DNA of 64,000 nt from Desulfovibrio sp. GTDB taxonomy: Bacteria > Desulfobacterota > Desulfovibrionia > Desulfovibrionales > Desulfovibrionaceae. Positions 58,647-64,000 of this stretch are shown here, one piece after another. The position numbers and the translations under genes are program-made. The notes beneath the pieces were generated by a model. That model was not told the DNA's origin, made no database searches, and worked only from the letters and a program-made list of their open reading frames with translations. The stretch covers positions 1-64,000 of the forward strand of contig JAISTH010000071.1 of assembly GCA_031272715.1 (NCBI GenBank), in the 5' to 3' direction. Every line of letters begins with the position of its first letter. Positions within the stretch are counted from its first letter, which is position 1.

Positions 58647-59635
58647 TTTCCGCTCCAGATGGGCACGTCCGCGACCTTGATCGCCTTGCCCAGGAGTTTC
58701 TGTTCGAGGAAGAGATTGGCGATCCTCTGTTCCTCGGCGATGGCGGCGGCGTCCACCGGAGCCACGTCGTAGCTGCGTCTCGAGTTGGCGAGCTTGACGA
58801 CCTCGATGTCCAGCCCCACCAATGGGGCGTGGACCTTCGCCGCCTCTTCGGGGTTGGCCTTGACCCACTTCCCGATCTTCGAGAGTTCCTCCGCGACCGT
58901 TTTCACTACTTCGGGATTCGCCTTCACGTAGGTGGTGGAGATTGGGTAGAAGCGGGTATAGGAGACGTCCAGGGCCTTGCCGTCGGCGAGGATCCTGGCT
59001 CCGCTCTTCAACTGCACCGCGCCGAGGAACGGATCCCATATGGCCCAGGCGTCCACGGCGCCGGACTCGAAGGCGGCTCTCGCATCGGCGGGTTGCAGGT
59101 AGGCGACGTTCACGTCCTTGCCGAAGGCGAGTTTCGCCTTGTTCAAGGCCGCGACCGTGAGGTAGTGGGCGCCGGAGGCCTTGGCAACGGCGATCCTGCG
59201 CCCCTTGAGGTCGGCGAGGGTCTTGACGGGGGAGTCCTTGGGGACGACCAGTGCTTCCGCCGTAGGGGACGGCCTCTCCTGGAGGAAGAAGGTGAACTGG
59301 GTGCCGGCGGCCTGGGCGAAGAGGGGCACTGTGTCGGCGACGTCCGCGGAAAGGTCCAGGGCGCCGACGTTCAGGGCTTCCACCATTGGAAGGCCGGAGG
59401 TGAATTCGTGCCACTCCACGGTGACGCCGCGGGGTTGCAGGGCTTTTTCCAGCGTGCCGTTCCCCTTGAGCAGGATGAGCAGCGACGAGGATTTCTGGAA
59501 GCCGATGCGCAACTTGGCGTCCGCCGCGAGGGTTGCCGTGGCGGCGAAGGCGAAGGTGAGGACGAGGGCGAGGGCGACGAGGACGGTCAACGGCCGTTTA
59601 GAGGAACGGTTTGTCGTGTGGGTCTTGGGGGACAT
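58643..59635 (-). CDS. Aliphatic sulfonate-type ABC substrate-binding protein
   Basis: 330 residues. The signal peptide (core [20 protein letters not shown]) ends about residue 38. The mature part has [40 protein letters not shown] and [16 protein letters not shown], as in SsuA/TauA proteins. The ATG at 59635 has AGGAG six bases upstream and was preferred to one 24 bases earlier. It is first in the operon (binding protein, permease, ATPase, then rhodanese after 208 bases). Confidence 0.9.
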   Translation of the reverse strand: MSPKTHTTNRSSKRPLTVLVALALVLTFAFAATATLAADAKLRIGFQKSSSLLILLKGNGTLEKALQPRGVTVEWHEFTSGLPMVEALNVGALDLSADVADTVPLFAQAAGTQFTFFLQERPSPTAEALVVPKDSPVKTLADLKGRRIAVAKASGAHYLTVAALNKAKLAFGKDVNVAYLQPADARAAFESGAVDAWAIWDPFLGAVQLKSGARILADGKALDVSYTRFYPISTTYVKANPEVVKTVAEELSKIGKWVKANPEEAAKVHAPLVGLDIEVVKLANSRRSYDVAPVDAAAIAEEQRIANLFLEQKLLGKAIKVADVPIWSGK

Positions 59636-59759
59636 GGTCCACTCCTGCTGGTTTGGCATACGGGTTCATGGGCGGAGCATTCGCCAAGCGGGAGAGGTGG
59701 GGACAAAGCAGCGGATGCGAAGGCATCACGGGCACCTCCTGGATGGGGACGAGGGACAT
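59598..59759 (-). CDS. Candidate leader peptide overlapping the binding-protein start
   Basis: 53 residues from ATG at 59759 with GGAGG eight bases upstream, a better RBS than most genes here. The peptide starts MSLVPIQEVPVMPSHPLL and is Pro/His-rich with two early cysteine-free Pro-Met segments. It runs 38 bases past the binding-protein ATG in another frame, so translating it could affect that start. No family is recognised. Confidence 0.35.
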   Translation of the reverse strand: MSLVPIQEVPVMPSHPLLCPHLSRLANAPPMNPYAKPAGVDHVPQDPHDKPFL

Positions 59760-59881
59760 GTGTCGGGCCTCCTTCGGGCCGTCTCGCATCGGTACCCGAT
59801 GCGCCAGGGGACGGGGGCGGCACGCGATGGCGGATCCCCGTATGGGGAAGGGTCGGCGTGTCGCGTCCTTTAAAAGATCAG

Positions 59882-59897
59882 TAAATCGATCGGTTTA
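59882..59897. promoter_or_regulatory. Operator-like palindrome before the sulfonate-type operon
   Basis: TAAATCGATCGGTTTA is a 16-bp dyad with one mismatch per arm. The AAACCGATCGRTTT form is typical of TetR/AcrR-type operators. It lies about 250 bases upstream of the binding-protein gene in an AT-rich promoter-like stretch. No TetR gene is present in the window. Confidence 0.5.
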
Positions 59898-59945
59898 GTG
59901 ATATTTAAAATCCGCAGGCTTGTCAACACCTTGTCTGGGGTGTGT

Positions 59946-60145
59946 CCAGGGCGATCGCATGAACGGCCGGCTTGGCCGAGCGGGGCCTGGCCATCTGGGA
60001 ATGCGTCCAGATGGCCGCCGTGCCGGTATTTGCGCCTGCCGACCATCGCCAGAGCCGGCTGGAGTCTTGCGGTCGTGGAATCCGGCCGTGGGGGCAGAGA
60101 ACAAGCGCAGAGGCCTGTATCGCGGCAGACGCCATGCCGGCCCCT
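59946..60145 (-). repeat. Dispersed repeat, copy E
   Basis: It starts CAGGGCGATCGCATGAACGG and holds GCCGACCATCGCCAGAGCC (copy B has GCCGACCATCGCCGGAGGC) and GGGGGCAGAGAACAAGCGC. It also contains a perfect 10-bp inverted repeat, GGCCATCTGG/CCAGATGGCC, at 59989-60016. It borders the mqnA remnant. Confidence 0.65.
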
Positions 60146-60259
60146 TCCCACCAGCGTCATCCCTTCCGTCCGGCGTCATCGCTCGCGGTGGAAGGGTTCT
60201 TCCCTCTGGTCGCACTTTGGTACCCGAAGTGGCAATCCGATCCGTGCCTTCCCCTCCAG

Positions 60260-60563
60260 AGTGGCTCGCCTCTGTGGCACACCCTTGCCCGGCGTGCCGT
60301 CGATGCGGGGATGCTCGGCGAGAAACCCGGGGATCTGCTGCGGCGCGCCAGGGACTGGAGGGTGGCCCGCATGGACGCGATCCAGGAGCTGGCCGGCCTG
60401 GGGTGGTCCTTGACACGGGAGGAGCTGCCAAGGTACTATCGAGGACGGGTTGGTGTACGACCTTGGTTCCGAGGAACGTCAGGGACTCACGCGCTTCTAC
60501 AGGAAACTGGCTGATGCAGAAGTGATTTTCTAAGCATCGCCTTTGTGTTTTTATGAAGGATTG
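60260..60563 (+). pseudogene. Decayed second copy of the mqnA 3' end
   Basis: The translated segment RRAVDAGMLGEKPGDLLRRA, then RDWRVARMDAIQELAGLGWS, aligns with mqnA residues from about 184 to the end. One extra base near 60442 (ATCGAGGACGGG against ATCGGGACGGG) breaks the frame. A TAA after KLADAEVIF stops the copy, yet CCTTTGTGTTTTTATGAAGG beyond it is identical to mqnA. Similarity is high but not perfect, so this is an old partial duplication. The region 60146-60259 has no clear feature. Confidence 0.85.
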
Positions 60564-60681
60564 AATAAGAAGTATTCGAAATTGCGCACATAAATAATCT
60601 TGACAAAATTTAACTTTTCATTTTTTTATTAACTTTTTAAATACAAATCTCCCCACTAACCTAAAGAATGAGAGGGTTGTC

Positions 60682-61380
60682 ATGCCAAATGCCACAATGC
60701 CGATGATAACAGGTCGAGTCACATTTGACCATATGCCATTTTATATCGAAGTTATGGATGATTATTTCTGTGCGGGATACGCACAGACATATAGCTCAAT
60801 TATTGGCAACACTTTACAGGGCATAAGCGCCACGCCTATGCAGATCATAGGGCAGGGTTACTTAGACAAGGGAGAGAAAAAACTCAAGGATATGTTTCGC
60901 TTTGAGGAACCCGATAACAATGTCGAATATTTGCAGGAACTCGAAAAAATCAACAAGCGATTTTGTTCTGATATTACTCCAGAGATGATAGAGAAGCAGA
61001 AGAAATGCACGAAAGTTTTCTGCCTCTCAATTTGCGTAGGCGCAGGGATGGCCTTTGGGTCAGTTGCATCAATGGATTTCTTAGTTCAGCATGCTAATGC
61101 AGTAGATGACACCGAGGAATTGCAGAAACATCTTGCCAGTGTAGAGATAGAATTATCAAAAGCAAAGGCATTGCTAGCGCTTGCGAAATATTTGTATAAA
61201 GTGCAGATTGCCCCAGTCACAGCGAGGAACCGGAAGAGGAAAGGCATAGTTGATGACGTAGATGATGGTTCCGTTGAGGCAAGCACGGATTTTCAAAATT
61301 TTGGCGAGCCCACAAAAATGGCTAGTAGGCGCCATCGCGTCAAAAGACTCTTTGGCAAGAAAAATATCAGGAGCAAATAA
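60682..61380 (+). CDS. AT-rich hypothetical protein
   Basis: 232 residues, unrecognised. It reads MPNATMPMITGRVTFDHMPF at the start, has a Gly/Ser-rich hydrophobic segment (VFCLSICVGAGMAFGSVASM, about 114-133), a helical stretch DTEELQKHLASVEIELSKAK, and a very basic end (ASRRHRVKRLFGKKNIRSK). GAGAGGG precedes the ATG. It could be a membrane-anchored or effector-like protein, but nothing supports a function. It is the only intact gene of the AT-rich right end. Confidence 0.6.
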   Translation: MPNATMPMITGRVTFDHMPFYIEVMDDYFCAGYAQTYSSIIGNTLQGISATPMQIIGQGYLDKGEKKLKDMFRFEEPDNNVEYLQELEKINKRFCSDITPEMIEKQKKCTKVFCLSICVGAGMAFGSVASMDFLVQHANAVDDTEELQKHLASVEIELSKAKALLALAKYLYKVQIAPVTARNRKRKGIVDDVDDGSVEASTDFQNFGEPTKMASRRHRVKRLFGKKNIRSK

Positions 61381-61487
61381 TGAAAAAATCTTAGCGATTC
61401 CTGCCGTTAAGAGCCAAGAATCGTGAAGTGGGGCGTGCATGCAGATTTTCTCATTTGAATGACTAAATACGTAAAGACGGCTAAAGC

Positions 61488-62407
61488 ATGGAAATTTCAA
61501 CGCAATGCCTAGGTCAGCTTCAAGATTATGAAGCAGACTTCGAAGTGCTGCGCACTGGCAATTATCTTTACGTTGACAAAACTCAATATATAGTCAATCT
61601 ATTTAAAATTCATAGGCGCATTTTTATGGCTAGGCCGAGGGGATTTGGCAAATCGCTCATGCTCAGCACTATAAAAATCTATACCTAGGGAGGAGGGATT
61701 TATTTAAGGGTTTTGCAATCGAAAAACATCTAGATGACCCGCTTTTTCAAAAACATCCCGTTATAGACCTTGACTTTTCAAGTATTTCTGCTGAGCATGG
61801 AATCTCCGGCATAGAAGATGATCTTATGTATTTATTGCAACTAAGGGCCGATGACCTTAAAATTAAACTTTCCTGCTCTAGGCCACATGGTGCCTTAGGT
61901 GAGTTCATAGAGACTTTGGCTGATCGCGATGGGAAGGTTGTCTTCCTGATTGATGAATGTGAGCATCTGATTTTTGATGCTGTTGGCAATCCCGAGCTCC
62001 ACGATTCCATAAGAAAGTTGTTTCGTGATCTTTGCTATCAGATCAAAGGTCTTGGCAAATATATACATATCGTTTACATTACTGGGATAAGCAAACATAC
62101 AAAAATGGGCGTCCTTTCTGCGGCTAACAATATTCGTAATTTTTCGTCCCGCAAAGGCTACTGCACGATGTTAGGTTTTACCCATGAAGAAATTTTAGAT
62201 AATTTTAAATACTATATTCAAAAGACTGCCATTCAATTAGGCATGAGCGAAGACGCCCTTCTCGAAAAAGTCAAATTTTACTACGATCCCCATGATTTTT
62301 GTAAGGATGGCTCCCCTGCCGTCTATAGCCCTATATCAATAAATAGGTTTTTTATAAATAATAAATTTAATAATTATAAGGCCGAGACAGGAGATACGGA
62401 TTTATAG
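61488..62407 (+). pseudogene. AAA-ATPase-like / PD-(D/E)XK family protein, frameshifted
   Basis: The start has DFEVLRTGNYLYVDKTQYIV and FMARPRGFGKSLMLSTIKIY, the hallmark of the AAA-ATPase-like (PF09820) family with its RPRxFGKSL P-loop. At about 61683 a TAG appears; shifting one base gives LGRRDLFKGFAIE and HPVIDLDFSSISAEHG, the expected continuation, then VVFLIDECEHLIFDA and VYITGISK. The C-terminal nuclease domain is missing after 62407. One frameshift plus loss of the end mark it as a pseudogene. Confidence 0.85.
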
Positions 62408-62539
62408 CGCAGTGTATTTCGAATGATGTGTTTAAAATTGCTGATTTCTAACATTGTACAATTGCATCTAGGTAGACCAAATTACCAAGAAAGCTTCAAG
62501 ATCACTACCCCTTGAACTTTACCTTTAAGTTTCGCATAG

Positions 62540-62797
62540 TGGCGCTGGGGGAAATTTAAAGAAGAAATTCAAAGAAGCAAGCGAAAAAATGGACAGCTAT
62601 GCCATGTCATATCGAGACCCAACCTGCATATGCATCGTCATCAACGCAAACGTCGACAAATAGCTCTCGCCTCTATAAATGACGATGTCTACAAGGGTGT
62701 CCCCGATGCGAAGAGGAGATCTCCTGACAAGTTGAATCGTATAAGTGACCTTGAAAGTTTTCTCAAATCAATTCCTGAATCTAAGAAAATTGTGTAA
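62540..62797 (+). pseudogene. Short coding remnants
   Basis: Two protein-like pieces in different frames: KKFKEASEKMDSYAMSYRDP followed by TCICIVINANVDK and TAG, then LASINDDVYKGVPDAKRRSP followed by DKLNRISDLESFLKSIPES and TAA. They may be parts of one decayed gene. No family can be named. The gap 62408-62539 shows nothing. Confidence 0.4.
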
Positions 62798-62876
62798 CAA
62801 TTCGATATCTGTCATGACGCGATAACGTACACATGAAAGATGTCGACTTTTCGTAAAAACCCTACCCTCTACTCTC

Positions 62877-63335
62877 ATGATATCGCTCACTAGGGATAGA
62901 CAGTCTCACGGAAAAGTCTACCATTCCCTTAAGGGGATTCCTCCAGGCGAAAATGGTGCACTGGACAAGCCCATCCGCTACCTTGGCACCGCAGAGGCGA
63001 TCCTGGCATCGGTCGTGCGGCTTGAGACGCTCGATGAGTTCCTTCCCTATTTCAAGCGGATACTCTTAAGCAAAGACGAGTCGCCAGCACAAGTTCGTGA
63101 AGAGTTGGGGAAGTTGCCTGAGGCGAATGATGAAAAAAATGCCGAATTGCTGAAGCTTGCCGATGCCCTCGTCGCCTTGGTCACTGAAAATAGAAGGCTC
63201 ACCGAAACTGCCGCCAGGTTGGATGAAGAAATTGCCTCAAAGAAGGCCAGGCTGGCGGAACTTCATGCCCGCGAGGCCGCCCTGGAAAAGGCGATTGCGG
63301 CGGATGCCCCTGGACACCCTTTGCCCAAGGGCTGA
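62877..63335 (+). CDS. Hypothetical protein with C-terminal coiled coil, possibly truncated
   Basis: 152 residues. The first 60 include DKPIRYLGTAEAILASVVRL and FLPYFKRILLSKDESPAQV. Residues 85-145 form a heptad-like helix with LVTENRRLTETAARLDEEIA and ASKKARLAELHAREAALEKA. No RBS is seen and the beginning is AT-rich while the end is GC-rich, so it may be the 3' part of a larger gene. No function is assigned. Confidence 0.4.
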   Translation: MISLTRDRQSHGKVYHSLKGIPPGENGALDKPIRYLGTAEAILASVVRLETLDEFLPYFKRILLSKDESPAQVREELGKLPEANDEKNAELLKLADALVALVTENRRLTETAARLDEEIASKKARLAELHAREAALEKAIAADAPGHPLPKG

Positions 63336-63973
63336 CGACGAGGGATGCAGGCCGGGGCATGACCCTGCTGGTTGCGCATCGACTGCAGGCCGGCCATTCT
63401 GGCTGTTCCGGGGGAGTCTCCTCTTCCCCGTCGCCAGTCGCCACACCTGTCTTTCGTGGGACGCCTCGGGCTTTGACAGGACGTCAGCAACGATGCCCTT
63501 CTCGGCGGTCAGGCCCTTGGGGTATCACCTCGGCGAGCTGGCGTGCGTGCATGGTCGCCGTGCGCGAAGCGCCGCCTGGGAGGAGATGCGCCATTCCGGC
63601 CCGCTTCCCGCGCGGCCGACATCCTTTCCCGGGCAAGCGACTCTAGCCTCGATGTGCCCCGCCTAGCCGCATGATCTCAAGGCGCCATGACTGGCGCCCT
63701 TCTCCAAAATTTTGTTCCGTCACGCCCCATCGGTCCCGCGGCGCGCCTGCCGCAGGCCATCCCATCATCCCGCCCCTCGTGTCGCATCCTCGGATTCCGG
63801 AACATGCCGCACCCGCAGCGGGGACGCCTATGTCGAAGCCGCCCCTCGTGTCGCGGCCTCGGATCCCGGAACGTGCCGCAGGCAAGAAAGGTCAGACACC
63901 CTCACGTCCACGTCGGCGCGGAGAGCCTCTCCGAGCCGCTGACGGCAAGGCTGGCATGAAAATTGCGCCCTGT
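63336..63973. other. 640-bp region before the right edge
   Basis: GC-rich with overlapping open frames, none convincing. Around 63760-63890 a segment with CGTGTCGC and TCGGATTCCGGAAC/TCGGATCCCGGAAC is repeated about 70 bases apart (CGCCCCTCGTGTCGC at 63771 and 63841), a short direct duplication. Confidence 0.45.
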
Positions 63974-63990
63974 TTGGCACAAATTTTGCG
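63974..63990 (+). promoter_or_regulatory. Sigma-54 (RpoN) promoter facing off the right edge
   Basis: TTGGCACAAATTTTGCG: the GG (63976-63977) and GC (63988-63989) doublets are 12 bases apart, matching the known TTGGCACG-N4-TTGC -24/-12 consensus at nearly all positions. It drives a gene beyond 64000. Confidence 0.85.
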
Positions 63991-64000
63991 ACTAGTTTGG

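Overview
This is a GC-rich bacterial chromosome segment, most likely from a Desulfovibrionaceae-like member of the Desulfobacterota. That is an inference from gene content: a futalosine-pathway menaquinone gene (mqnA), fused hldE, a bifunctional Rel/SpoT, an RdgC-like pair, PrfH and a long-tailed SecG. No rRNA, tRNA or CRISPR array was seen. Dense GC-rich housekeeping genes are interrupted by AT-richer patches carrying odd or broken genes.

Left part (1-18.4 kb). The window opens inside prfB on the minus strand, which has an intact programmed +1 frameshift site. A decayed Rpn-type nuclease remnant follows, then a complete copper/silver efflux operon (Cys/Met-rich secreted protein, CusC-, CusF-, CusB- and CusA-like). 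Next come cysK with an Rrf2 regulator, a metal P-type ATPase operon (small membrane protein, ATPase, HMA-like membrane protein), a PurQ-like amidotransferase and rel/spoT.

Middle part (18.4-35 kb). An AT-rich sulfotransferase-like gene is followed by a repeat-rich spacer. Then come an NSS transporter with ornithine carbamoyltransferase, a spacer with two dispersed repeats around a 29-residue hydrophobic peptide gene, a phosphopantetheinyl transferase, prfH, lysA and a MATE exporter. An AT-rich island holds a secreted nuclease and two tandem AAA ATPase genes, one of them broken. A minus-strand run follows: tpiA, secG, smr, slyD.

Right part (35-64 kb). A chemoreceptor with a flagellar-type sigma-28 promoter is mosaic in base composition. 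After it come a small lipoprotein, rimI, a Nudix-like gene, recN, two peptide-type ABC permeases and the RdgC-like pair. A plus-strand envelope block follows: a secreted protein with a GT2 glycosyltransferase, then a MacB-like permease, an ABC-ATPase/glycosyltransferase fusion, hldE, glucokinase and mqnA. A sulfonate/taurine-type ABC operon with a four-module rhodanese lies between mqnA and a decayed second copy of the mqnA 3' end. The last 3.4 kb is AT-richer and full of gene remnants, ending in a sigma-54 promoter that faces off the window.

The main unexplained structure is in the repeats. One is a diverged family of about 200-250 bp with five copies, four of which sit beside decayed or odd genes. 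The other is a 28-29 bp imperfect palindrome with six copies, four of them in two pairs with identical 38-bp spacing. The ABC-ATPase/glycosyltransferase fusion and the duplicated mqnA end are the other strongest leads.
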